The notes: generated by a model from the sequence alone, not told the origin. DNA of 24,502 nt from an uncultured Lachnospiraceae bacterium (GCA_910577655.1 CAJTOW010000063.1:1-24502), one strand, 5' to 3'. Shown: positions 1-7,216, counted from the stretch's first letter. Made by a program: numbers and translations.

Positions 1-67
1 AGACATGCGGATTTTTGCCCCTGACGCAGATTCCTGCGAGCTAAGAGTTTCTAAGACTCCTGCAAAT

Positions 68-141
68 GCAATTCGGGGGAACCTTTTTCCGGAGCTGGTA
101 TCCGCTGGCCAAGAAAAAATAACCTGGCCTTGAACAGTAAC
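68..141. repeat. Palindromic repeat, GTTACTGTTCA family (copy A, left end decayed)
   Basis: This 74-bp segment aligns along its length with 19728-19803. Shared parts are a CGGGGG block near the left, a central GAGCTGGTAT...CTGGCC stem-loop, an A-rich run, and the right end TGGCCTTGAACAGTAAC. The left end has lost the GTTACTG tip seen in the other copies. It ends 47 bp before the aldolase start codon, so it would lie in that gene's leader if transcription starts upstream. No coding capacity is seen in positions 1-188. Confidence 0.55.
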
Positions 142-188
142 TAAAATTCTGGTTCCGGCTTGTCCGGGTTAAGAAAAGAGGGAATATC

Positions 189-845
189 ATGGAAAAAGAA
201 TTAAAAGAAAAAGAACTGAAAGAAAAGCTGGACAAGGCCATCTGGGTTGCCCGCAGTCTGTTTGAGCGCAGCCGGACTACGGGTTCTTCTGCGAACCTGA
301 GCTTTTTGCATGGGAAGACCATGTATATCACCATAAGTGGGAGTTGTTTTGGAACCTTGGATGCCGAGCAGTTCGCGGCTATGGATCTGGACGGAAATCT
401 TCTGGGCAGCAAACGCCCCAGCAAGGAATGGCCCCTGCATCTGGCTGTCTACCAGCAGAAGCCCCGGACCGGGGCGGTGATCCACACCCATGGAGCCGGA
501 GCCGTCCTGTGGAGCTTTGTACCGCCAGAAGATGAAGAGGACTGCATTCCGGCCTGCACGCCCTATCTGCGGATGAAGCTGGGCAAAGTCTGTATGGTTC
601 CCTACCAGCAGCCAGGTTCCCAGGCGTTGTTTGACGCATTCAAAGTCAGGGTGATGTCCGGCGACGGATACCTGCTGAAACGCCATGGCGCAGTGGTACC
701 AGGAAAAGATATTATGGATGCATTTTACAGCATCGAAGAGCTGGAGGAGACTGCCCGGATTGCATGGGAGCTTAGGAGGGCAGGAGCTTCTATGGTGGCG
801 TATGCTGCTGTGGATTCAGCGTCTGAGTCAACCATTATTTGCTGA
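189..845 (+). CDS. Class II aldolase/adducin family protein (OtnC-like sugar-acid phosphate aldolase or decarboxylase)
   Basis: The 218-residue protein has the class II aldolase fold signatures. The GSSANLS phosphate-binding loop is at 32-38, the SGSCFG loop at 50-55, the acidic residue E80 in SKEWPLH, the zinc-binding HTHG at 99-102, and the third zinc-ligand histidine in RHG at 165-167. Family members cleave or decarboxylate phosphorylated sugars or sugar acids with a divalent metal. The SKEWPLH and HTHG context most resembles 3-oxo-tetronate 4-phosphate decarboxylases (OtnC), but fuculose- or ribulose-phosphate aldolase is possible because no kinase or dehydrogenase partner is in view. AGAGGGA lies about 6 nt before the ATG. 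The N-terminus is a charged Lys/Glu repeat (KELKEKELKEK), probably a short helix outside the core fold. The next gene starts 21 bp downstream. Confidence 0.85.
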   Translation: MEKELKEKELKEKLDKAIWVARSLFERSRTTGSSANLSFLHGKTMYITISGSCFGTLDAEQFAAMDLDGNLLGSKRPSKEWPLHLAVYQQKPRTGAVIHTHGAGAVLWSFVPPEDEEDCIPACTPYLRMKLGKVCMVPYQQPGSQALFDAFKVRVMSGDGYLLKRHGAVVPGKDIMDAFYSIEELEETARIAWELRRAGASMVAYAAVDSASESTIIC

Positions 846-866
846 TCCTCATGAGGAGCGTAAAAT

Positions 867-1378
867 ATGAGAAATTACCTTTCCCAATTTCCATACGACA
901 GTTTATTGATACGATCTGGCTGGATTTGGATCATATACATAGGATATTATAGATTAAAACATAAATCCTATATGGGATTTAGACAATTAGTCACATCTGG
1001 AATTTCTGTTTTATATATTGTTCTTTTTTTGCAGCTGTACGTCCAGATTCTATCCTATAGATCCATGGGGCAAGGCCCCTGGGGTCTTTTAAAAAGATAT
1101 GTATGTTTTCTGTATTCCTGGCGGTTATGATTGAGCCAGCCCGGTTTCTGATTAATAGGTTGACCCGCTTTTCCAAATATGTTGTGGATATTGACGACTC
1201 AATTATGCAGATTTCAGGCTGTATTATAGGGCTTATGCTGGTAGGTGTTTTCAGGCAGATGGGTAGCTGCAAGTTAAAAAACTGGCCAGCTCCCGGAAAA
1301 AGGGCGGGGCCTGATGCATTCACTCATTGGGAGTATCAACAGACAAGGATCCATATACCGCATATCAGTCAGCGGTAA
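867..1378 (+). pseudogene. VanZ-like membrane protein, frameshifted
   Basis: Translation starts well: GAGGAG sits 8 nt before the ATG at 867, and the first frame encodes a hydrophobic segment (LVTSGISVLYIVLFLQLYV). That frame stops at 1130. Homologous-looking sequence continues in another frame from about 1085-1103 to the stop at 1378. This second part carries the VanZ-type pattern of an acidic membrane helix (MIEPARFL), an Arg/Lys-rich loop, then VDIDDSIMQISGCIIGLML, resembling the VanZ core E...R..DxDD..xNxxGxxxG. The switch lies near a T4A5 run at 1087-1095, a typical indel site. VanZ proteins are small polytopic membrane proteins, some giving low teicoplanin resistance. The gene appears broken, and the VanZ call rests on the second half only. 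A sequencing error at the homopolymer is the main alternative. Confidence 0.5.
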
Positions 1379-1450
1379 GCTTTTAAGCGGACTGGGCGGT
1401 TACACAGTAACAAGAAACGTATTGGAATGGTCTCGTGAAAGTGTTATTCA

Positions 1451-1479
1451 TTGACTTAGGATTTCCAATCTCTTATAAT
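1451..1479 (+). promoter_or_regulatory. Consensus sigma-A promoter for the AAA-like ATPase gene
   Basis: TTGACT at 1451-1456 and TATAAT at 1474-1479 are separated by 17 bp. Transcription would start near 1486, giving a leader of about 60 nt. The surrounding DNA is AT-rich. Confidence 0.75.
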
Positions 1480-1544
1480 CATGTTAATGAAATCTATGCA
1501 GGGTGGAGATACAAATGGGAGTCATGGGAAGGAGGAAGGCAGAT

Positions 1545-3155
1545 ATGGGACAATACCTGGACAGCCGGGTGCCGTTTGAATCCTATAGAGGAATTGCCGG
1601 GACACGTTTTTTTGTAGATAAAACGTTGCTTCTGGAAGATGTCCTGAAGGCAGTTGAAACAGATGGCCAGAAGTATTTATGTATTACACGGCCCCGGCGT
1701 TTTGGGAAAAGTGTTATGGCGAATATGGTGGCGGCATTTTTGGGAAGAGCGGAAGATGCGGGAAGTGTTTTTGAACGGTTAGAGATCGCGCGGTCAGAAT
1801 GGTACTCTGCCCATTTGAACCAGTATCCGGTTATTTATATTGATTTTAGCGAAGTCCCGGAGAACTGCGCTTCCTATCATGAGTATATCAGTCGGGTACT
1901 GGATGGCCTGAAGAGGGATCTGGCAGAGGCATTTCCGGAAATAGTAATAGATACAAGGGCATCCGTATGGGATTTGTTGACAGATATTTTTCAGAGAACA
2001 GGAAAGAAGTTTGTTTTTGTAATTGATGAGTGGGACGCTGCGTTCCATATGTCTTTTATTACAGCGGAGGATCAGAAGGCATATCTGCTTTTTTTGAAGA
2101 CACTTTTAAAGGATAAGGCGTATGTGAAGCTGGCATATATGACAGGGGTGCTTCCGGTTGCGAAATATTCCAGTGGTTCAGAACTGAACATGTTTGTGGA
2201 GTATGATATGACGGTGATGGAACGGTTCAGCGATTGTTTTGGGTTTGTAGAAGAAGAGGTGGACGATCTCTTTGATATTTACCTTAAGACAACGAAAATG
2301 CCGAAGATTACACGGGAAGACCTGGAACTGTGGTATGATGGATACCATACGGTGGCAGGGGAAAGATTGTATAATCCCCGTTCTGTGGTGTGTGCGCTGG
2401 CAAATAACCAGCTGGCCAATTACTGGACCAGCTCCGGGCCTTACGATGAGATATTCTTTTATGTGAAAAATAATGTTGATGATATCCGGGATGACCTGGT
2501 TGTGATGATTGCCGGTGAAGGGGTGGAAGCAAAGATCCGGAATTACGCCGCTGTCTCCATGGAACTGAATACAAAGGATGAAATTTATTCGGCCATGGTG
2601 ATCTATGGTCTGCTCACCTATATGGATGGAGTGGTCCTGATACCTAATAAGGAGCTGATGGACAAATTTAAGGAGTTTCTCATGAACAAGGAGTCTCTGG
2701 GATATGTATACCGCCTGGCAAATGAGTCCAAAAGAATGCTTGCGGCAACCCTGGGCGGGGATACGGAGACTATGGCGGAAATTCTGGAGTTTGCCCACAA
2801 TACGGAATCGCCCATTTTTTCATACAATAGCGAGATTGAACTGTCCGCAGTGGTGAACCTGGTCTATCTGGCGGCCAGGGACAAATACCGTGTGGAGCGC
2901 GAAGATAAAGCAGGTAAAGGGTATGTGGATTTTATCTTTTACCCGGAACGGAAAAATGGGGACGCATTGATTCTGGAATTGAAGGTGGACAGTTCGCCGG
3001 AGGAGGCGATTAAGCAGATCAAAGATAAGAATTACGGGTCACGATTCAAGGGGAAAATAGGGGAGAAACCAAAGTATACAGGAAGGATTCTGGCTGTGGG
3101 AATCAGTTACAGCACAAAGACGAAGGAGCATTCCTGCAAGGTGGAAGTGCTGTAG
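1545..3155 (+). CDS. AAA-like ATPase with C-terminal PD-(D/E)XK nuclease-fold domain (DUF1703-type)
   Basis: From the ATG at 1545 the protein is 536 residues. This start is chosen because GGAGG at 1531-1535 lies 9 nt upstream; a GTG at 1503 and ATGs at 1515 and 1524 are in frame but lack a good site. The N-terminal domain matches the AAA-ATPase_like family: an RGIAGTRFFVDKT entry motif near 15-27, the Walker A variant RPRRFGKS at 49-56, and Walker B FVFVIDEWD at 156-164. The C-terminus has the PD-(D/E)XK core, D462 in GYVDFIF and ExK at 478-480 in LILELKV, followed by an A..QI..K.Y helix. These genes occur in many copies in gut Bacteroidota and Clostridia. Their substrate is unknown, and a role in DNA or mobile-element biology is speculation. 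It is monocistronic, with its own promoter. Confidence 0.88.
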   Translation: MGQYLDSRVPFESYRGIAGTRFFVDKTLLLEDVLKAVETDGQKYLCITRPRRFGKSVMANMVAAFLGRAEDAGSVFERLEIARSEWYSAHLNQYPVIYIDFSEVPENCASYHEYISRVLDGLKRDLAEAFPEIVIDTRASVWDLLTDIFQRTGKKFVFVIDEWDAAFHMSFITAEDQKAYLLFLKTLLKDKAYVKLAYMTGVLPVAKYSSGSELNMFVEYDMTVMERFSDCFGFVEEEVDDLFDIYLKTTKMPKITREDLELWYDGYHTVAGERLYNPRSVVCALANNQLANYWTSSGPYDEIFFYVKNNVDDIRDDLVVMIAGEGVEAKIRNYAAVSMELNTKDEIYSAMVIYGLLTYMDGVVLIPNKELMDKFKEFLMNKESLGYVYRLANESKRMLAATLGGDTETMAEILEFAHNTESPIFSYNSEIELSAVVNLVYLAARDKYRVEREDKAGKGYVDFIFYPERKNGDALILELKVDSSPEEAIKQIKDKNYGSRFKGKIGEKPKYTGRILAVGISYSTKTKEHSCKVEVL

Positions 3156-3245
3156 AGGATTTTTGAATGTACTGGGAGATGCGCCTTGTGGACGGTAACG
3201 TTTTGTGTACCTCAAATACACCATGCAGGTTCGGGAGTTGGCGGT

Positions 3246-3352
3246 AAAAAGGAGCTGTCGCAAAACAAGTTTTATATACAAAATATGGATCATGAATCTC
3301 AAAGTATCCCCCTATATTGTATATAATCCTTATTTTGCAGCAGCCCCTTTTG
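3246..3352. repeat. Miniature inverted-repeat element with GGGCTGTYGCAAAA-type ends
   Basis: The left arm AAAAGGAGCTGTCGCAAAA (from 3247) is matched by the inverted right arm ending in TTTTGCAGCAGCCCCTTTT (to 3351). Inside, TATATACAAAATAT pairs with ATATTGTATATA, so the whole segment can fold as one hairpin. The tips resemble those of IS1182-type insertion sequences of Clostridia; that assignment is from memory of the motif. No transposase is present. Confidence 0.6.
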
Positions 3353-3362
3353 TATATGTCTG

Positions 3363-3506
3363 TATATCAGGCGCTTACCGGCATGTTCCTGCGGAAAATG
3401 GCAAATATTATGTGCCGCTATTCTGGTTTATCCAGGTTAGGCACTTAACAACGATTTCCTGCGCAAAATGGCAAAATTTGCATAATGCTTTTCCGGTATA
3501 TCCAGG
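3363..3506. repeat. Degenerate tandem repeat, about 70 bp, two and a bit units
   Basis: TTCCTGCG[G/C]AAAATGGCAAA occurs at 3386-3405 and 3456-3475, and TAT(A)TCCAGG-like words at 3363, 3428 and 3497, giving a period near 70 bp. The units have diverged. With the element at 3246-3352 this fills the gene-free gap between the ATPase gene and the end of glgB. No convincing terminator or reading frame is seen in the gap. Confidence 0.5.
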
Positions 3507-3516
3507 TCAGGAAATA

Positions 3517-5478
3517 CTACATAAACCGCAGGATTGCCGTCCCATACGCCGGCAGCGGCAGGGCAATGGAGTATGGCTGCCCGTCGCACTCGATCTTCTC
3601 AGCCTTATACACAGGTGCCTTTGCCTTGTCGCTTGTCTCATATAGCCCATGCTCATTGTCCAGCAGCAGGACGTAAAGCCCCTTCTTGGGCACACCCACC
3701 CGGTAGTCCTCCCGGGCCATGGGGGTGAAGTTGCACACGAAGAGCAGGTTCTGCTTCTTACTCTGGGCCGTGCGGTAGAAGCTGAAGATGCTCCGGTCAC
3801 CGTCATTGGCATTGATCCAGTGGAAGCCGTCCCAGTCATCGTCAGACTCCCACAGAGCCGGATACTTCCGGTAGATATGCAGCAGTCCCCGGACATAATT
3901 CTGCAGATCCTTATGGGCATCCTCCTCTGTCAGATACCAGTCCAGGCTTACCTTCTCGTCCCACTCATGAAGCTGACCGAAATCCTGGCCCATGAAGATC
4001 AGCTTCTTCCCCGGATGGCCTATCATGTAAGTGTAGCCCACCTTTAAGTTGGCAAACTTATCTGACGGGTAGCCGGGCATCTTGTTGATCATAGAGCATT
4101 TCAGGTGAACCACCTCGTCATGGGACAGCACCAGGATGAAATTCTCACTGTTAAAATACGTCAGGCCAAAAGTCATCTTATTGTGGTTGAACTTTCTGAA
4201 ATAGGGATCCAGCTTCATATACTCCAGGAAATCATGCATCCATCCCATATTCCATTTGAAAGTAAAGCCCAGTCCATCCTCCTTGGGATCATGGGTTACC
4301 TTGGGCCAGGCCGTGGACTCCTCGGCAATGACCATAGCCCCGCCGCCCCGCTGTCCCATGATGCTGTTAAGGTGGCGGAAGAACTCAATGGCCTCCAGAT
4401 TCTGGTTGCCCCCATACTTGTTGGCCACCCACTGGCCATCCTTGCGGCCATAATCCAGATAGAGCATGGACGCCACCGCGTCCACCCGCAGTCCGTCTAC
4501 GTGGAACTGTGTCACCCAGTAGAGGGCATTGGCAATGAGGAAATTGGACACCTCATGCTTCTCATAGTCAAATACCTTGGTTCCCCAGTCAGGGTGTTCC
4601 CCCTTGCGGGAATCTGCGTATTCATACAGCGGTTCCCCGTCAAAATCCGCCAGCCCGTGGGCATCCCGTGGGAAATGTGCCGGAACCCAGTCCAGGATCA
4701 CGCCGATCCCCTTCTTGTGCAGATGATTGACAAAATATTTGAATTCCTCAGGTGTTCCGTACCGGGAGGTAGGAGCGTAATATCCGGTCACCTGGTAGCC
4801 CCAGGAACCGTCGAAGGGATGCTCGGCGATCCCCATCAGCTCTACATGGGTGTACCCCATATCATTAACATATTCCGCCAGTTCATGGGCCGCTTCCTTG
4901 TATGTATAGTAGCCCGCCCGTTCTTCGGTATTTTTCTTTTTCCAGGAACCGATATGAACCTCATAGATACTCATGGCTGCCTGCCGGGGATTCACCGTCT
5001 CCCGCTTCTTCATCCAGGCGTCGTCTCCCCATTTGAAGCCAGAGGTATCCGCCACAATAGAAGCCGTGCCAGGGCGGAACTCTGCATACTGGGCATAAGG
5101 ATCGGATTTGTACAGAACCTTGCCGGTCCTGGTGGTGATGGCAAACTTATAGAGCTGCCCGGTCTCCAGCCCCGGGACAAAGGCCTCATAAATGCCCGAG
5201 GTCTCCAGAAGCCCCATGGGTGTAGCCTCCGGATCCCAGCCGTTGAAATCCCCCACCACACTGACCGTGGCGGCATGGGGGGCCCAGACGGCAAAATAGA
5301 CGCCCTTCTGGCCATTGACAGTGGCCACGTGTGCTCCCATCTTCTCATAGATCTCATAGTGGGTGCCCTGGCCAAAAAGGTATCGGTCAAGCTCTGTAAT
5401 GATTCCGGTACCAGCCTGTTTTGCAGCCTCCTTTACGCTTACCTCTGCGGTCTCTTTTGTCGTCTTCTTTCCAGCCAT
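3517..5478 (-). CDS. glgB: 1,4-alpha-glucan branching enzyme
   Basis: The 653-residue GH13 enzyme makes alpha-1,6 branches in glycogen by cutting an alpha-1,4 chain and transferring it. An N-terminal CBM48-like domain (about 30-130, with VWAPHAATVSVVGDFNGW) precedes the barrel. Catalytic residues by motif are D333 in GLRVDAVASMLYLDY (nucleophile), E386 in MVIAEEST (acid/base) and D454 in LSHDEVVH (transition-state stabiliser). GSWGYQVTGYYAPTSRYG near 224-241 is typical of branching enzymes. Length is normal for the bacterial form. The start is supported by GGAGG 8 nt upstream. A lysine-, threonine- and alanine-rich leader of about 25 residues precedes the conserved part. No glgA, glgC, glgD or glgP lies in the window, so glgB stands apart from a glycogen operon. 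The reading-frame relic just upstream ends 3 bp before its start. Confidence 0.97.
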   Translation of the reverse strand: MAGKKTTKETAEVSVKEAAKQAGTGIITELDRYLFGQGTHYEIYEKMGAHVATVNGQKGVYFAVWAPHAATVSVVGDFNGWDPEATPMGLLETSGIYEAFVPGLETGQLYKFAITTRTGKVLYKSDPYAQYAEFRPGTASIVADTSGFKWGDDAWMKKRETVNPRQAAMSIYEVHIGSWKKKNTEERAGYYTYKEAAHELAEYVNDMGYTHVELMGIAEHPFDGSWGYQVTGYYAPTSRYGTPEEFKYFVNHLHKKGIGVILDWVPAHFPRDAHGLADFDGEPLYEYADSRKGEHPDWGTKVFDYEKHEVSNFLIANALYWVTQFHVDGLRVDAVASMLYLDYGRKDGQWVANKYGGNQNLEAIEFFRHLNSIMGQRGGGAMVIAEESTAWPKVTHDPKEDGLGFTFKWNMGWMHDFLEYMKLDPYFRKFNHNKMTFGLTYFNSENFILVLSHDEVVHLKCSMINKMPGYPSDKFANLKVGYTYMIGHPGKKLIFMGQDFGQLHEWDEKVSLDWYLTEEDAHKDLQNYVRGLLHIYRKYPALWESDDDWDGFHWINANDGDRSIFSFYRTAQSKKQNLLFVCNFTPMAREDYRVGVPKKGLYVLLLDNEHGLYETSDKAKAPVYKAEKIECDGQPYSIALPLPAYGTAILRFM

Positions 5479-5481
5479 AAC

Positions 5482-5635
5482 TTATTCCTCCAAGATATTC
5501 AGGACAATTTCCAAATTGCCCTCTAAAGTAAGATTCAGTCTGCCGTTCTCGATGGGATATACCCGGCTTCCCGGAAGCCGGTCCAATGCATACAGCCGTG
5601 CACCCAGGATCCTTCATGGAGCACATATTCATCCG
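5482..5635 (-). pseudogene. C-terminal relic of an unidentified gene upstream of glgB
   Basis: On the minus strand a frame ending in ENGRLNLTLEGNLEIVLN-ILEE and a TAA at 5482-5484 looks like a genuine protein C-terminus; its stop falls inside the spacer between the glgB ribosome binding site and start codon. Reading upstream, this frame meets TGA near 5610, while a second frame carries protein-like text (APDEYVLHEGSWVHG), suggesting a frameshift. The stretch is then cut by the palindromic element at 5636-5773. I do not recognise the parent family. Translational coupling to glgB may once have existed. Confidence 0.35.
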
Positions 5636-5773
5636 GAGCGTGTCTGAAAATTCATTCCCGGCATCTCCACAAGGAGCGCCTTCGGTGTGCACGCCCCACT
5701 TTGCGGTGGTACACTGCAGGTGTCCCACAAACTGTGACGCACATCTGCCAGAAAGCAATTTTCAAACTCGCTC
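5636..5773. repeat. Palindromic element, GAGCRTGTYTG family (138-bp copy)
   Basis: The left end GAGCGTGTCTGAAAATTC and the inverted right end GAGCGAGTTTGAAAATTG are imperfect terminal repeats. The left 29 bases (GTGTCTGAAAATTCATTCCC and following) and the right part (CACATCTG.CAGAA..CAATTTTCA) also occur at 21151-21231, where the middle of about 57 bp is missing. The element has no coding capacity and lies between the glgB-side relic and the DUF2508 gene. Confidence 0.65.
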
Positions 5774-5891
5774 CAGCTCCCCCCAAATGCTCCCCGCCGG
5801 ATCTTCCGGGTTCTCTGGAGGAGTCCCGTCCTCTCCGGCAGGCAGGCCGCAGCCGTCAGGGCAATAGATCTGGAATATCCAGGAGCATAAG

Positions 5892-6131
5892 CTATGCCTC
5901 TTCCAGATGTTTGAAACGCCGGAGCAGAAACTGGTAACGCAGCTGCGCCGCATTGAGCTCATAGATATAGCAGTCGATCAAGGTAGGATCCACCACCTGC
6001 TCAAAATGGTTCCGCGCAGATTCCAGCGTGTTCCTGGTGCGGTCGATCTCCGCCCGCAGTGCCTGATTTTCCTGAGACAGCACAGCCGGCTGCCTCTTCT
6101 TTATGAAAAAGCCTGTTTTCAATTTTTCCAT
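5892..6131 (-). CDS. DUF2508 (YaaL-like) family protein
   Basis: This 79-residue, largely helical protein has the DUF2508 signature in its second half, VDPTLIDCYIYELNAAQLRY at 47-66, followed by QFLLRRFK. The family is a small Firmicutes protein of unknown function, usually next to bofA (sigma-K processing inhibitor) or recR in B. subtilis-like order. No bofA follows here: the downstream side is a short relic frame ending in the palindromic element. The start is ambiguous. The ATG at 6131 has GAGGAG directly against it, which is too close, whereas a TTG three codons in (6122) is 9 nt from the same GGAG. It lies 76 bp after arsR on the same strand and is probably co-transcribed with it. Confidence 0.75.
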   Translation of the reverse strand: MEKLKTGFFIKKRQPAVLSQENQALRAEIDRTRNTLESARNHFEQVVDPTLIDCYIYELNAAQLRYQFLLRRFKHLEEA

Positions 6132-6207
6132 CTCCTCTATTTCTTGGTTTGTGGCTTTGATTTGCTACGTGTTCATAGCATGCCCAGAAATGGAAAAAAT
6201 ATGCAGG

Positions 6208-6540
6208 TCATTTTTCCGAATAGAATTCCTCTACCATGGTACCCAGCTTCATGAGACGGTGGGTACACTCCATCAGCGTCAGCCGGTAATAGTTGGACGT
6301 ACCGGACTGGCGTGAGCTGACGATCCCCGAATCCTTCAGGATCTTCAGATGGTGGGATATGGCCGGACGGGACAGATTGGTCTGGCTGGTAATGTCATTG
6401 ACATTCAGCCCTTCCGGGTGCCCGTTCTTGGCGGCGGTGCTGAGGGATTCGATGATGCCCAGCCGCACCTCATCACCCAGAGCGATAAACAGTGGCATGC
6501 ATTCATGGAAATAATCCTTCAGCGCTATGGCATCAAGCAT
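6208..6540 (-). CDS. ArsR-family winged-helix transcriptional repressor
   Basis: The 110-residue protein has the ArsR/SmtB layout: helix LFIALGDEVRLGIIESL at 17-33, the recognition helix region ITSQTNLSRPAISHHLKILK at 50-69, and a beta-wing SSRQSGTSNYYRL at 75-87. Members are dimeric repressors released by a ligand. The metal-binding ELCVC motif of classical ArsR is absent (only C14 and C93 are present), so the signal is probably not arsenite through that site. AAGGAG lies 8 nt before the ATG. Palindromes in its own promoter suggest autoregulation. The following gene is the DUF2508 protein; no transporter or metal-resistance gene is adjacent. Confidence 0.9.
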   Translation of the reverse strand: MLDAIALKDYFHECMPLFIALGDEVRLGIIESLSTAAKNGHPEGLNVNDITSQTNLSRPAISHHLKILKDSGIVSSRQSGTSNYYRLTLMECTHRLMKLGTMVEEFYSEK

Positions 6541-6561
6541 AACATCTTCTCCTTATTTATG

Positions 6562-6577
6562 GTTTAAAAATTTAAAC
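6562..6577. promoter_or_regulatory. Candidate ArsR operator, perfect inverted repeat
   Basis: GTTTAAA-AA-TTTAAAC is a perfect 7-2-7 palindrome immediately downstream of the predicted arsR transcription start and upstream of its ribosome binding site. A repressor bound here would block its own gene. Binding is inferred from position and symmetry. Confidence 0.55.
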
Positions 6578-6584
6578 TGAAATT

Positions 6585-6613
6585 ATTCTACCACCAATGA
6601 TTGGTCATGTCAA
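6585..6613 (-). promoter_or_regulatory. arsR promoter with a palindrome in the spacer
   Basis: Read on the minus strand, TTGACA (6613-6608) and TAGAAT (6590-6585) are 17 bp apart. The spacer contains CCAATGATTGG (6594-6604), an inverted repeat that could be a second operator half-site. Confidence 0.7.
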
Positions 6614-6653
6614 CCGGAAAGACGGCAAAAATGGGTGTGTTATTGGTAGAAAT

Positions 6654-6789
6654 GTAACAGTTCAGACAGGTCTGCGCACTCGCTGCGCTGACCGTGCGGA
6701 AACGTAGTGGCCAGAGGGCATCTGCCCCATCGCGCAGCGATTTTTATGGGCAGATGCCGTAACAGTTCAAGGGGTATCTGAACTGTTAC
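6654..6789. mobile_element. IS66-like miniature inverted-repeat element (copy 1) with 8-bp target duplication
   Basis: The ends GTAACAGTTCAGA (6654-6666) and TCTGAACTGTTAC (6777-6789) are perfect 13-bp inverted repeats. The element is bracketed by GTAGAAAT at 6646-6653 and again at 6790-6797, an 8-bp direct repeat. Nested internal stems (CGCTGCGC/GCGCAGCG and GGCATCTGCCC/GGGCAGATGCC) fill the 136 bp, with no reading frame. GTAA tips plus 8-bp duplications are the known hallmarks of the IS66 family. A related copy is at 12594-12729. Confidence 0.75.
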
Positions 6790-6874
6790 GTAGAAATGTA
6801 ACAATCGGGGCAGGCAATTTCAACGGCCGGACGCTGCAGCAGAAAATTATGTGTAATAAAAAGCAAAAAAGTGC

Positions 6875-6903
6875 TTGACAAAAGCAGAAAGAATGTGTAT
6901 CAT
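6875..6903 (+). promoter_or_regulatory. Consensus promoter of the Tad pilus operon
   Basis: TTGACA at 6875-6880 and TATCAT at 6898-6903 are separated by 17 bp, with TGTG just before the -10. It is the only strong plus-strand promoter I see between arsR and the first pilus gene. Transcription would start near 6910, leaving a leader of about 535 nt. Confidence 0.75.
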
Positions 6904-6910
6904 AAAAGAC

Positions 6911-7216
6911 ACAGCCGGACCGGATGATTACACACCGGATTCCAGGGCTGTACAGTAATCGTCGGCACCATTTCTCATGGTGCGGGTTCAGGTTTTACTT
7001 TTGTATTCCTTCGTATGCGGTGGATCATCAGACCAGGATTTCTGCATACCCCAGGACGCAGAAGAGGCGCCAGATTCGCCGTCTCTGTATGCTTTAATAC
7101 AGAAAGGGTGTTATGTAGCGTTTTTCTGTATCACTGGTTCCGGTTTCCGGGAATAGGGGGATACATCTGCCAGTCGGCAAGAGCTTTCAGCAACAGATGT
7201 AATTTGCACACTCTAG
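6911..7216 (+). promoter_or_regulatory. Structured 5' leader of the Tad operon with mutually exclusive hairpins
   Basis: Within the predicted leader, ACAGCC (6911-6916) pairs with GGCTGT (6946-6951), enclosing a repeated ACCGGAT word. GCACCAT/ATGGTGC (6965-6971/6977-6983) forms a second stem. ATACAGA (7097-7103) can pair either with upstream TCTGTAT (7084-7090) or, as ATACAGAAA, with TTTCTGTAT (7123-7131). I recognise no known riboswitch consensus (c-di-GMP, cobalamin, T-box and others considered). A 104-codon frame at 7015-7329 runs into the inverted-repeat element and looks non-coding. Confidence 0.4.

Noticed and set aside
3363..3506. CRISPR array
   Set aside because: The repeats are degenerate, the period of about 70 bp has no clean repeat/spacer structure, and no cas gene is nearby.
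4105..5526. 473-codon plus-strand open frame antisense to glgB
   Set aside because: It mirrors the glgB codons, has no domain or ribosome binding site, and glgB has full family motifs.
6911..6990. c-di-GMP, cobalamin or T-box riboswitch upstream of the pilus genes
   Set aside because: Key consensus words (for example GACGCAAAGCC, or the T-box GGTACCGCG bulge) are absent; kept only as an unassigned structured leader.
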